From NCBI RefSeq assembly GCF_001679785.1, contig NZ_CP016292.1:245379-309378 (forward strand): DNA of 64,000 nt, in the 5' to 3' direction. Under the pieces are notes generated by a model. The model ran no database searches and was not told the origin of the DNA. It saw only the letters and a program-made list of their open reading frames with translations. Shown here in pieces: positions 34,861 to 44,614 of this stretch. Within the stretch, counting starts at the first letter, position 1; each line of letters opens with the position of its first letter. Source of the DNA: Rhizobium leguminosarum (GTDB lineage: Bacteria; Pseudomonadota; Alphaproteobacteria; Rhizobiales; Rhizobiaceae). A program made the position numbers and the translations under genes.

Positions 34861-37800
34861 TTGCGGCCAGATCGGCCAGCACCGGCCTGGCAAACAGGGT
34901 GCGCACCTCCACCCCCAGCGACAGCAGCCGCAGCCGCTCCATCAGCTGCACCGCCAGGAGCGAGTGGCCGCCGAGCTCGAAGAAGTTGTCGTTGCGTCCG
35001 ACCCGCTCGACACCGAGGAGCTCTTGCCAGATCCCGGCCAGCAGCGTCTCGACCGCGCCCTGCGGCGCTTCATAGGCGGTGCGCGCATAGGCATCGTCGT
35101 CGGGGGCCGGCAGCGCCTGGCGGTCGAGCTTGCCGTTCGGTGTCAAGGGCAGCCCATCCAGCCGCACGAAGGCGCTCGGCACCATGTAGTCCGGCAGCAG
35201 GCTACCCAGATGGGCGCGCAAGGAGGCAGCAAGCTGCGCGCCATCGGCCTCGTCCGATCCGTGCGCCGGCTTCGCCACCACATAGGCGACGAGCCGCTGG
35301 TCGCCGGCGCGGTCCTGGCGCGCCACCACCACCGCATCGCCGACAAGCTCGTGCTCGCAAAGCCGTGCGGCGATCTCGCCCGGCTCGATGCGGAAGCCGC
35401 GGATCTTCACCTGATCGTCGTTGCGGCCCAAAAACTCCAGATTGCCGTCCGGCAGATAACGCCCAAGGTCGCCGCTCCGGTACAGACGGTCGCCCTCCAC
35501 AAACGGACTGGCGATGAACCGCTCCGCCGTCAGCTCGGGACGGTTGAGGTAGCCACGCGCCACCCCCGCCCCGCCGATGTAAAGCTCACCCACCGCCCCA
35601 AACGGCACCGGCTGACCATGACCGTCCAGAAGGTAGATCCGCGTGTTGGCGATCGGACGGCCGATCGGGACGACTGACCCATCAAAATCATCGGGACAAC
35701 TCCAAACCGTCGCGCAGACTGTTGCTTCGGTCGGGCCATAAGCGTTGACGATAGATGCCGGGGCCAGACTTCGGACGAGTTCTGCTTTCGGCAGTTCGCC
35801 AGCAAGAATGAGAACTTGCGATGCCAAACATCCCGGATCCTTGCTTGCCTGAAGCAAGGCTGGAGGTAACGTCGCATGGGTTATGGCTTCGCTTCGCAGG
35901 TAATCCGATAGCTTGTTACTCGCCTGGCGGAGCTCGTCCGCAGGCAAGTGCAATGCGGCGCCTGAGCCAAAAGCCATGACAAGCTCCGAAGCACTTGCAT
36001 CAAAACCGAAGGAGGCGAACTGCACGACACGGCTATTTGAACAGACGCCAAAAAGCCCGATCTGAGCCAACCCCAGATTGACCAGGCTGTGATGCTCGAC
36101 CATGACGCCCTTTGGGGTTCCGGTGGAGCCTGAGGTGTAGATGACATAGGCGAGATGGCGCGGGCCCAGGCCAAGGGCATGCGGGTCCGGGTTCGAGGCC
36201 GGCAGTTCGGCCCAGGCCGGGGTGGCCGTCTCCAGATCGACCACCGTCAGATCGACAAGCGCCTCGGGGCCGAGTGCGGCGCGTCCGGCGGCATCGCAAA
36301 GCAGCAGCCGCGGTGCGGCATCCTCGACAATCTGCCGCAGCCGCGCCGACGGATAGGCCGGATCCAGCGGCAGATAGGCGCCGCCCGCCTTGAGGATCGC
36401 CAAAAGACCCACCACCATCGCCGGGCTGCGTTCCAGGCAGATCGCCACCGGCTGATCCGGCCTGACCCCAAGGGCGATCAGATGATGGGCCACCCGGTTG
36501 GCCCGCGCGTTGAGCTCGCCATAGCTTAGGCGCTCCTCCTCATGGACCACCGCCACCGCCTCCGGCGCCTTTTGCACCTGTGCCTCGAACAGTTCATGGA
36601 TGCACCGCTCCGACGGATAATCCGCCGCCGTCCGGTTCAGATCCTCCAGCAGATAGGTGCGCTCGGCGGCCGGCAGGATGTCGAGGTCGCGCACCGGCCT
36701 ATTGGGGGCATGCTCCAGCGCCTCGGCCAGTTGCTCGAGCACCTGCTGCATGTAGCCGCAGACCCGATCCGCAGAGATCGGCTCCACCACCTGCGCCGTC
36801 AGGGCGAGCGCCTCGCCAGAATCCTCCACCGACAGGGTCAGTGGATAGTTGGTGCGCTCCTCGCTGCCCAGCCATTCCATGCCGGACAGGACATCATCCG
36901 CTTCGCAGGCGATGGCCGGCGTGTTGTGACGGTAGTTCAACAGCGCGCTGAACAGCGGCGCCGGCGCCGCCACCCCGCTGCAGCGTTGCGCCAGCGCCAG
37001 CGAGGCATGCTCGTGCGCCAGCAGCTCGGAAAGCCGCGCATGCGTGGTCCGCACGCTCGCCTCGACCCCGGTCCCGTCGAGGTCAAGCCGCACAGGCAGG
37101 GTGTTGATGAACAGGCCCAGCGCCCGGTCGGCGCCGGCACCGGCATGCATGCGGCCGAACAGCACCGTGCCGAACACCACCTGCTCGCGCCCGCTGCTCA
37201 GCGCCACCACCTGCCCCCAGGCCAGATGGCAAAGGCTCGCCAGGCTCACCCCCAGCCGCCGCGCCTGTTGCCGCAGCCGATCGTTGAGCGCCTGCGGCAG
37301 CATCCGCCGTGCCTCGCGGGATCCGCTGCCGTCGCCGTAGACCTCGCTCAGCCCGAACGGCATGGTCGGCTCGTCGATGTCGGCCAATTGTTCCTGGAAG
37401 AACGCTTCATGCGCCTTGGCATCAACCCCCAGCCGCGCCTGCGCCACCAGGTTGCGGAACGGCTGCGGCGCTGCCAGCTCATGGGCGCGCCCGTCAAGCA
37501 CGGCCCGCACCTCGGCATCCATCACTTCCAGCGTCGTGTGATCGCCGATCAGATGGTGCAGCAGCTGCAGCTGCAGCCAGCGCCCGCTGCCGGGCTCGCG
37601 CGCGATCACGAACCGCATCAGCGGCGCCCGGCCAAGGTCGATGCGGTACTGGCGTGGATCGAACCGCCGCCTGAGCTCATCGGCGCCGGAACCATCACAG
37701 CCCTCCAGCTCGACCTCGCGCACATCCAAGGCCGCCTTGCGCCAGACAACCTGCGCCGGGCTCGACAGCCCCTCCCAGACAAAGGCCGTGCGCAGGATGT

Positions 37801-40800
37801 CGTGCCGATCCACCACCTGCTGAACCGCGCCAAGATAGCGCTCCAACAGGCCACGGTCGGCAAAGGCCATCTGCGAGACCAGCAGATAGGGATCGCCCCG
37901 GCTGGCCAGCAGATGATGGAACAGGATGCCGTCCTGCAGCGGCGACAGGCCATAAATGTCCTGGATGTTGCCGACGCCGCCGGGAACCGTGGCGACGATC
38001 CGGTCGATCTCCGGCTGGGCCAGCTCGATGAGCGGCAGCATCTGCGGCGTAATCGCCGTGCTGTGCTCGGTGATCAGGTTGGCCGGCACCGCCACCTCGT
38101 GATGGCTGCCAAGGCTTGCGGCCAGATCGGCCAGCACCGGCCTGGCAAACAGGGTGCGCACCTCCACCCCCAGCGACAGCAGCCGCAGCCGCTCCATCAG
38201 CTGCACCGCCAGGAGCGAGTGGCCGCCGAGCTCGAAGAAGTTGTCGTTGCGTCCGACCCGCTCGACACCGAGGAGCTCTTGCCAGATCCCGGCCAGCGCC
38301 GTCTCGACCTCGCCCTGCGGCGCTTCATAGGCCGCCCGCGCATAGGCATCGTCGTCGGGGGCCGGCAGCGCCTGGCGGTCGAGCTTGCCGTTCGCCGTCA
38401 AGGGCAGCGCCTCGAGCCGCACGAAGGCAGCCGGCACCATGTAGTCGGGCAGCCGCCCGCCCAGATGGGCGCGCAAGGCGCCGGCCAGCCCGCTTCCATC
38501 CTCGTCGTCCGATCCTGCCTCGGGTCCACACACGACATAGGCGACAAGGTGCTGGTCGCCGGCGCGGTCGGCGCGCGCCACCACCACCGCATCGCCGACA
38601 AGCTCGTGCTCGCAAAGCCGTGCGGCGATCTCGCCCGGCTCGATGCGGAAGCCGCGGATCTTCACCTGATCGTCGTTGCGGCCCAAAAACTCCAGATTGC
38701 CGTCCGGCAGATAACGCCCCAGGTCGCCGCTCCGGTACAGACGGTCGCCCTCCACAAACGGGCTGGCGATGAACCGCGCCGCCGTCAGCTCGGGACGGTT
38801 GAGGTAGCCACGCGCAACCCCCGCTCCGCCGATGTAAAGCTCACCCACCGCCCCGAACGGCACCGGCTGACCATGAGCGTCCAGAAGGTAGATCCGCGTG
38901 TTGGCGATCGGACGGCCGATCGTCTCAACGACAGCCTCTCCCCTTGGCATGCAAATCCAGGTCGAGTACGTCGTCGTCTCGGAAGGAGCGTACAGATTAC
39001 AGATCTTCTCTGCGCCACTGCTCTCGAAGACCCTCTCGATCAGATCTGCCTTCAGCCGCTCACCCGCCAAATTGATGACGCGTGTCGAAGCTGGCACGGC
39101 TTGCTTGTCGACCAGAGCGGCGATCGCCGAGGGGACCGTGTTGATCAAGGAGACATCCAAGGGCGTCTGCGCCAACGCCAGCGCGTCCTCGACAAGATAA
39201 AGAGTGCCTCCTTGCGACAGCGCAACGAAGCACTCATAGACGGACAGATCAAAACTGATCGAGGTAGAAAACAGCGTGCGGCTGATCTCTGATTCCGCAA
39301 ATACGCCGCTGCTCCAATGCAGCAGGTTCACGGTGCTGTGATGCTCGACCATGACGCCCTTTGGGGTTCCGGTGGAGCCTGAGGTGTAGATGACATAGGC
39401 GAGATGGCGCGGGCTCAGGCCAAGGGCGCGCGGGTCCGGGTTCGAGGCCGGCAGTTCGGCCCAGGCCGGGGTGGCCGTCTCCAGATCGACCACCGTCAGA
39501 TCGACAAGCGCCTCGGGGCCGAGTGCGGCGCGTCCGGCGGCATCGCAAAGCAGCAGCCGCGGTGCGGCATCCTCGACAATCTGCCGCAGCCGCGCCGACG
39601 GATAGGCCGGATCCAGCGGCAGATAGGCGCCGCCCGCCTTGAGGATCGCCAAAAGACCCACCACCATCGCCGGGCTGCGTTCCAGGCAGATCGCCACCGG
39701 CTGATCCGGCCTGACCCCAAGGGCGATCAGATGATGGGCCAGCCGGTTGGCCCGCGCGTTGAGCTCGCCATAGCTTAGCTCTTCGTCCTCATGGACGAGG
39801 GCGACGGCTTCGGGTGCGCGCCGGACCTGTTGCTCGAACAGTTCATGGATGCACCGCTCCGACGGATAGGTCGCCACCGTCCGGTTCAGATCCTCCAGCA
39901 GATAGGTGCGCTCGGCGGCCGGCAGGATGTCGAGGTCGCGCACCGGCCTATTGGGGGCATGCTCCAGCGCCTCGGCCAGTTGCTCGAGCACCTGCTGCAT
40001 GTAGCCGCAGATCCGATCGGCGGAGATCGGCTCCACCACCTGCGCCGTCAGGCCGAGCGCCTCGCCAGAATCCTCCACCGACAGGGTCAGTGGATAGTTG
40101 GTGCGCTCCTCGCTGCCCAGCCATTCCAGGCCGGACAGCACGTCGCTTGTTCCCACGCCGGCCATGGCCGGCGTGTTGTGACGGTAGTTCAACAGCGCGC
40201 TGAACAGCGGCGCCGGCGCCGCCACCCCGCTGCAGCGTTGCGCCAGCGCCAGCGAGGCATGCTCGTGCGCCAGCAGCTCGGAAAGCCGCGCATGCGTGGT
40301 CCGCACGCTCGCCTCGACCCCGGTCCCGTCGAGGTCAAGCCGCACAGGCAGGGTGTTGATGAACAGGCCCAGCGCCCGGTCGGCGCCGGCACCGGCATGC
40401 ATGCGGCCGAACAGCACCGTGCCGAACACCACCTGCTCGCGCCCGCTGCTCAGCGCCATCACCTGCCCCCAGGCCAGATGGCAAAGGCTCGCCAGGCTCA
40501 CCCCCAGCCGCCGCGCCTGTTGCCGCAGCCGATCGTTGAGCGCCTGCGGCAGCATCCGCCGTGCCTCGCGGGATCCGCTGCCGTCGCCGTAGACCTCGCT
40601 CAGCCCGAACGGCATGGTCGGCTCGTCGATGTCGGCCAATTGTTCCTGGAAGAACGCTTCATGCGCCTTGGCATCAACCCCCAGCCGCGCCTGCGCCACC
40701 AGGTTGCGGAACGGCTGCGGTGCTGCCAGCTCATGGGCGCGCCCGTCAAGCACGGCCCGCACCTCGGCATCCATCACTTCCAGCGTCGTGTGATCGCCGA

Positions 40801-42205
40801 TCAGATGGTGCAGCAGCTGCAGCAGCAGCCAGCGCCCGCTGCCGGGCTCTCGCGCGATCACGAACCGCATCAGCGGCGCCCGGCCAAGGTCGATGCGCTG
40901 CCGGCGTGGATCGAACCGGTGCCGGAGCTCCTCGGCGCCGGAACCGTCACAGTCATCCAGCTCGACCTCGCTCACCTGTAGCGGCGCACGCCGCCACACC
41001 ACCTGGGCCGGGCTCGACAGCCCCTCCCAGACAAAGGCCGTGCGCAGGATGTCGTGCCGATCCACCACCTGCTGAACCGCGCCAAGATAGCGCTCCAACA
41101 GGCCACGGTCGGCAAAGGCCATCTGCGAGACCAGCAGATAGGGATCGCCCCGGCTGGCCAGCAGATGATGGAACAGGATGCCGTCCTGCAGCGGCGACAG
41201 GCCATAAATGTCCTGGATGTTGCCGACGCCGCCGGGAACCGTGGCGACGATCCGGTCGATCTCCGGCTGGGCCAGCTCGATGAGCGGCAGCATCTGCGGC
41301 GTAATCGCCGTGCTGTGCTCGGTGATCAGGTTGGCCGGCACCGCCACCTCGTGATGGCTGCCAAGGCTTGCGGCCAGATCGGCCAGCACCGGCCTGGCAA
41401 ACAGGGTGCGCACCTCCACCCCCAGCGACAGCAGCCGCAGCCGCTCCATCAGCTGCACCGCCAGGAGCGAGTGGCCGCCGAGCTCGAAGAAGTTGTCGTT
41501 GCGTCCGACCCGCTCGACACCGAGGAGCTCTTGCCAGATCCCGGCCAGCGCCGTCTCGACCTCGCCCTGCGGCGCTTCATAGGCCGCCCGCGCATAGGCA
41601 TCGTCGTCGGGGGCCGGCAGCGCCTGGCGGTCGAGCTTGCCGTTCGGTGTCAGCGGCAGCCCATCCAGCCGCACGAAGGCGCTCGGCACCATGTAGTCCG
41701 GCAGCAGGCTACCCAGATGGGCGCGCAAGGAGGCAGCAAGCTGCGCGCCATCGGCCTCGTCCGATCCGTGCGCCGGCTTCGCCACCACATAGGCGACGAG
41801 CCGCTGGTCGCCGGCGCGGTCCTGGCGCGCCACCACCACCGCATCGCCGACAAGCTCGTGCTCGCAAAGCCGTGCGGCGATCTCGCCCGGCTCGATGCGG
41901 AAGCCGCGGATCTTCACCTGATCGTCGTTGCGGCCCAAAAACTCCAGATTGCCGTCCGGCAGATAACGCCCCAGGTCGCCGCTCCGGTACAGACGGTCGC
42001 CCTCCACAAACGGGCTGGCGATGAACCGCTCCGCCGTCAGCTCGGGACGGTTGAGGTAGCCACGCGCCACCCCCGCTCCGCCGATGTAAAGCTCACCCAC
42101 CGCCCCGAACGGCACCGGCTGACCATGAGCGTCCAGAAGGTAGATCCGCGTGTTGGCGATCGGACGGCCGATCGTCTCAACGACAGCCTCTCCCTTGGCA
42201 TGCAA
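31850..42205 (-). CDS. Giant NRPS, internal segment: end of A9, M8, M7, and C-A of M6
   Basis: A 3,451-codon frame that starts within A9 only because of an upstream frame break: at 42192-42194 there are three C where sister modules have four. The first few residues are therefore artificial, and the real protein continues into the frame at 42037-51048. It contains the A9 C-terminal subdomain with T9, complete M8 and M7, then C6 and most of A6. It ends with about 15 wrong residues after the break at 31899. All C domains here are dual type. Carrier motif GGHSL and A-domain motifs are intact throughout. There is no start codon with a ribosome binding site at 42205, so I do not regard it as an independent gene. 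Confidence 0.9.
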   Translation of the reverse strand: MHAKGEAVVETIGRPIANTRIYLLDAHGQPVPFGAVGELYIGGAGVARGYLNRPELTAERFIASPFVEGDRLYRSGDLGRYLPDGNLEFLGRNDDQVKIRGFRIEPGEIAARLCEHELVGDAVVVARQDRAGDQRLVAYVVAKPAHGSDEADGAQLAASLRAHLGSLLPDYMVPSAFVRLDGLPLTPNGKLDRQALPAPDDDAYARAAYEAPQGEVETALAGIWQELLGVERVGRNDNFFELGGHSLLAVQLMERLRLLSLGVEVRTLFARPVLADLAASLGSHHEVAVPANLITEHSTAITPQMLPLIELAQPEIDRIVATVPGGVGNIQDIYGLSPLQDGILFHHLLASRGDPYLLVSQMAFADRGLLERYLGAVQQVVDRHDILRTAFVWEGLSSPAQVVWRRAPLQVSEVELDDCDGSGAEELRHRFDPRRQRIDLGRAPLMRFVIAREPGSGRWLLLQLLHHLIGDHTTLEVMDAEVRAVLDGRAHELAAPQPFRNLVAQARLGVDAKAHEAFFQEQLADIDEPTMPFGLSEVYGDGSGSREARRMLPQALNDRLRQQARRLGVSLASLCHLAWGQVMALSSGREQVVFGTVLFGRMHAGAGADRALGLFINTLPVRLDLDGTGVEASVRTTHARLSELLAHEHASLALAQRCSGVAAPAPLFSALLNYRHNTPAMAGVGTSDVLSGLEWLGSEERTNYPLTLSVEDSGEALGLTAQVVEPISADRICGYMQQVLEQLAEALEHAPNRPVRDLDILPAAERTYLLEDLNRTVATYPSERCIHELFEQQVRRAPEAVALVHEDEELSYGELNARANRLAHHLIALGVRPDQPVAICLERSPAMVVGLLAILKAGGAYLPLDPAYPSARLRQIVEDAAPRLLLCDAAGRAALGPEALVDLTVVDLETATPAWAELPASNPDPRALGLSPRHLAYVIYTSGSTGTPKGVMVEHHSTVNLLHWSSGVFAESEISRTLFSTSISFDLSVYECFVALSQGGTLYLVEDALALAQTPLDVSLINTVPSAIAALVDKQAVPASTRVINLAGERLKADLIERVFESSGAEKICNLYAPSETTTYSTWICMPRGEAVVETIGRPIANTRIYLLDAHGQPVPFGAVGELYIGGAGVARGYLNRPELTAARFIASPFVEGDRLYRSGDLGRYLPDGNLEFLGRNDDQVKIRGFRIEPGEIAARLCEHELVGDAVVVARADRAGDQHLVAYVVCGPEAGSDDEDGSGLAGALRAHLGGRLPDYMVPAAFVRLEALPLTANGKLDRQALPAPDDDAYARAAYEAPQGEVETALAGIWQELLGVERVGRNDNFFELGGHSLLAVQLMERLRLLSLGVEVRTLFARPVLADLAASLGSHHEVAVPANLITEHSTAITPQMLPLIELAQPEIDRIVATVPGGVGNIQDIYGLSPLQDGILFHHLLASRGDPYLLVSQMAFADRGLLERYLGAVQQVVDRHDILRTAFVWEGLSSPAQVVWRKAALDVREVELEGCDGSGADELRRRFDPRQYRIDLGRAPLMRFVIAREPGSGRWLQLQLLHHLIGDHTTLEVMDAEVRAVLDGRAHELAAPQPFRNLVAQARLGVDAKAHEAFFQEQLADIDEPTMPFGLSEVYGDGSGSREARRMLPQALNDRLRQQARRLGVSLASLCHLAWGQVVALSSGREQVVFGTVLFGRMHAGAGADRALGLFINTLPVRLDLDGTGVEASVRTTHARLSELLAHEHASLALAQRCSGVAAPAPLFSALLNYRHNTPAIACEADDVLSGMEWLGSEERTNYPLTLSVEDSGEALALTAQVVEPISADRVCGYMQQVLEQLAEALEHAPNRPVRDLDILPAAERTYLLEDLNRTAADYPSERCIHELFEAQVQKAPEAVAVVHEEERLSYGELNARANRVAHHLIALGVRPDQPVAICLERSPAMVVGLLAILKAGGAYLPLDPAYPSARLRQIVEDAAPRLLLCDAAGRAALGPEALVDLTVVDLETATPAWAELPASNPDPHALGLGPRHLAYVIYTSGSTGTPKGVMVEHHSLVNLGLAQIGLFGVCSNSRVVQFASFGFDASASELVMAFGSGAALHLPADELRQASNKLSDYLRSEAITHATLPPALLQASKDPGCLASQVLILAGELPKAELVRSLAPASIVNAYGPTEATVCATVWSCPDDFDGSVVPIGRPIANTRIYLLDGHGQPVPFGAVGELYIGGAGVARGYLNRPELTAERFIASPFVEGDRLYRSGDLGRYLPDGNLEFLGRNDDQVKIRGFRIEPGEIAARLCEHELVGDAVVVARQDRAGDQRLVAYVVAKPAHGSDEADGAQLAASLRAHLGSLLPDYMVPSAFVRLDGLPLTPNGKLDRQALPAPDDDAYARTAYEAPQGAVETLLAGIWQELLGVERVGRNDNFFELGGHSLLAVQLMERLRLLSLGVEVRTLFARPVLADLAASLGSHHEVAVPANLITEHSTAITPQMLPLIELAQPEIDRIVATVPGGVGNIQDIYGLSPLQDGILFHHLLASRGDPYLLVSQMAFADRGLLERYLGAVQQVVDRHDILRTAFVWEGLSSPAQVVWRRAPLQVSEVELDDCDGSGAEELRRRFDPRRQRIDLGRAPLMRFVIAREPGSGRWLLLQLLHHLIGDHTTLEVMDAEVRAVLDGRAHELAAPQPFRNLVAQARLGVDAKAHEAFFREQLADIDEPTMPFGLSEVYGDGSGSREARRMLPQALNDRLRQQARRLGVSLASLCHLAWGQVVALSSGREQVVFGTVLFGRMHAGAGADRALGLFINTLPVRLDLDGTGVEASVRTTHARLSELLAHEHASLALAQRCSGVAAPAPLFSALLNYRHNTPAVACEADDVLSGMEWLGSEERTNYPLTLSVEDSGEALGLTAQVVEPISADRVCGYMQQVLEQLAEALEHAPNRPVRDLDILPAAERTYLLEDLNRTAATYPSERCIHELFEQQVRRAPEAVALVHEDEELSYGELNARANRLAHHLIALGVRPDQPVAICLERSPAMVVGLLAILKAGGAYLPLDPAYPSARLRQIVEDAAPRLLLCDAAGRAALGPEALVDLTVVDLTVVDLETATPAWAELPASNPDPRALGLSPRHLAYVIYTSGSTGTPKGAQNEHRAILNRLIWMQKAYALNATDVVLQKTPFGFDVSAWEFFWTLLEGATLVLAPPAAHKDPDALVNLIISHRITTAHFVPSMLVSFMEAKSVDRCTSLQRLVCSGEALAASLAHKVRRVLPWTGLHNLYGPTEAAIDVTVWSCPADFDGSVVPIGRPIANTRIYLLDAHGQPVPFGAVGELYIGGAGVARGYLNRPELTAARFIASPFVEGDRLYRSGDLGRYLPDGNLEFLGRNDDQVKIRGFRIEPGEIAARLCEHELVGDAVVVARQDRAGDQHLVAYVVCGPEAGSDDEDGSGLAGALRAHLGGRLPTTWCRAPSCGWMGCP
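32965..32994. repeat. 15-bp tandem duplication in the M6 A domain
   Basis: GATCGACCACCGTCA occurs twice in a row here and once in all sister modules; it adds LTVVD in frame within a surface-like stretch of the A domain N-terminal part. Confidence 0.9.
34860..38114 (-). other. NRPS module M7: dual C/E - A(Tyr) - T
   Basis: Dual-type C (about 36.6-38.1 kb). The pocket block 35655-36105 gives D-A-S-T-I-A-A-V-C-K, with Ser at position 239 (codon at 35987-35989) as in M1. T Ser codon 34961-34963. The module is almost identical to M10 except for the Trp/Ser codon and its T-side end. Confidence 0.8.
35390..41400. repeat. ~6 kb segmental duplication, second copy at about 45,145-51,155
   Basis: The stretch covering most of M7 and M8 recurs at a constant offset of 9,755 bp (three module lengths) over M10 and M11 with very few substitutions. 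One changes pocket residue 239. A shorter copy of its left part (about 35.48-39.78 kb) also lies at about 16.0-20.3 kb, offset 19,474 bp, in M1-M2. Confidence 0.85.
38114..41366 (-). other. NRPS module M8: dual C/E - A(Ala) - T
   Basis: Dual-type C (about 39.9-41.37 kb). The pocket block 38910-39355 is the alanine-type block (D-L-Y-N-N-A-L-T-Y-K). T Ser codon 38216-38218. It is the left neighbour of an Ala-Ala-Tyr stretch and is duplicated as M11. Confidence 0.8.
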
Positions 42206-44614
42206 ATCCAGGTCGAGTACGTCGTCGTCTCGGAAGGAGCGTACAGATTACAGATCTTCTCTGCGCCACTGCTCTCGAAGACCCTCTCGATCAGATCTGC
42301 CTTCAGCCGCTCACCCGCCAAATTGATGACGCGTGTCGAAGCTGGCACGGCTTGCTTGTCGACCAGAGCGGCGATCGCCGAGGGGACCGTGTTGATCAAG
42401 GAGACATCCAAGGGCGTCTGCGCCAACGCCAGCGCGTCCTCGACAAGATAAAGACTGCTTCCTTGCGACAGCGCAACGAAGCACTCATAGACGGACAGAT
42501 CAAAACTGATCGAGGTAGAAAACAGCGTGCGGCTGATCTCTGATTCCGCAAATACGCCGCTGCTCCAATGCAGCAGGTTCACGGTGCTGTGATGCTCGAC
42601 CATGACGCCCTTTGGGGTTCCGGTGGAGCCTGAGGTGTAGATGACATAGGCGAGATGGCGCGGGCTCAGGCCAAGGGCGCGCGGGTCCGGGTTCGAGGCC
42701 GGCAGTTCGGCCCAGGCCGGGGTGGCCGTCTCCAGATCGACCACCGTCAGATCGACAAGCGCCTCGGGGCCGAGTGCGGCGCGTCCGGCGGCATCGCAAA
42801 GCAGCAGCCGCGGTGCGGCATCCTCGACAATCTGCCGCAGCCGCGCCGACGGATAGGCCGGATCCAGCGGCAGATAGGCGCCGCCCGCCTTGAGGATCGC
42901 CAAAAGACCCACCACCATCGCCGGGCTGCGTTCCAGGCAGATCGCCACCGGCTGATCCGGCCTGACCCCAAGGGCGATCAGATGATGGGCCAGCCGGTTG
43001 GCCCGCGCGTTGAGCTCGCCATAGCTTAGGCGCTCCTCCTCATGGACGAGGGCGACGGCTTCGGGTGCGCGCCGGACCTGTTGCTCGAACAGTTCATGGA
43101 TGCACCGCTCCGACGGATAGGTCGCCGCCGTCCGGTTCAGATCCTCCAGCAGATAGGTGCGCTCGGCGGCCGGCAGGATGTCGAGGTCGCGCACCGGCCT
43201 ATTGGGGGCATGCTCCAGCGCCTCGGCCAGTTGCTCGAGCACCTGCTGCATGTAGCCGCAGATCCGATCGGCGGAGATCGGCTCCACCACCTGCGCCGTC
43301 AGGCCGAGTGCCTCGCCAGAATCCTCCACCGACAGGGTCAGTGGATAGTTGGTGCGCTCCTCGCCGCCCAGCCATTCCATGCCGGACAGGACATCATCCG
43401 CTTCGCAGGCGACCGCCGGCGTGTTGTGACGGTAGTTCAACAGCGCGCTGAACAGCGGCGCCGGCGCCGCCACCCCGCTGCAGCGTTGCGCCAGCGCCAG
43501 CGAGGCATGCTCGTGCGCCAGCAGCTCGGAAAGCCGCGCATGCGTGGTCCGCACGCTCGCCTCGACCCCGGTCCCGTCGAGGTCAAGCCGCACAGGCAGG
43601 GTGTTGATGAACAGGCCCAGCGCCCGGTCGGCGCCGGCACCGGCATGCATGCGGCCGAACAGCACCGTGCCGAACACCACCTGCTCGCGCCCGCTGCTCA
43701 GCGCCACCACCTGCCCCCAGGCCAGATGGCAAAGGCTCGCCAGGCTCACCCCCAGCCGCCGCGCCTGTTGCCGCAGCCGATCGTTGAGCGCCTGCGGCAG
43801 CATCCGCCGTGCCTCGCGGGATCCGCTGCCGTCGCCGTAGACCTCGCTCAGCCCGAACGGCATGGTCGGCTCGTCGATGTCGGCCAATTGTTCCCGGAAG
43901 AACGCTTCATGCGCCTTGGCATCAACCCCCAGCCGCGCCTGCGCCACCAGGTTGCGGAACGGCTGCGGTGCTGCCAGCTCATGGGCGCGCCCGTCAAGCA
44001 CGGCCCGCACCTCGGCATCCATCACTTCCAGCGTCGTGTGATCGCCGATCAGATGGTGCAGCAGCTGCAGCAGCAGCCAGCGCCCGCTGCCGGGCTCTCG
44101 CGCGATCACGAACCGCATCAGCGGCGCCCGGCCAAGGTCGATGCGCTGCCGGCGTGGATCGAACCGGTGCCGGAGCTCCTCGGCGCCGGAACCGTCACAG
44201 TCATCCAGCTCGACCTCGCTCACCTGTAGCGGCGCACGCCGCCACACCACCTGGGCCGGGCTCGACAGCCCCTCCCAGACAAAGGCCGTGCGCAGGATGT
44301 CGTGCCGATCCACCACCTGCTGAACCGCGCCAAGATAGCGCTCCAACAGGCCACGGTCGGCAAAGGCCATCTGCGAGACCAGCAGATAGGGATCGCCCCG
44401 GCTGGCCAGCAGATGATGGAACAGGATGCCGTCCTGCAGCGGCGACAGGCCATAAATGTCCTGGATGTTGCCGACGCCGCCGGGAACCGTGGCGACGATC
44501 CGGTCGATCTCCGGCTGGGCCAGCTCGATGAGCGGCAGCATCTGCGGCGTAATCGCCGTGCTGTGCTCGGTGATCAGGTTGGCCGGCACCGCCACCTCGT
44601 GATGGCTGCCAAGG
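41366..44614 (-). other. NRPS module M9: dual C/E - A(Ala, GSS variant) - T
   Basis: Dual-type C (about 43.1-44.6 kb). The pocket block 42155-42605 carries the alanine-type code but with LSQGSSLYLVED instead of LSQGGTLYLVED, a variant shared only with M15. A 1-bp C deletion at 42192-42194 breaks the frame in the block. T Ser codon 41468-41470. Confidence 0.77.
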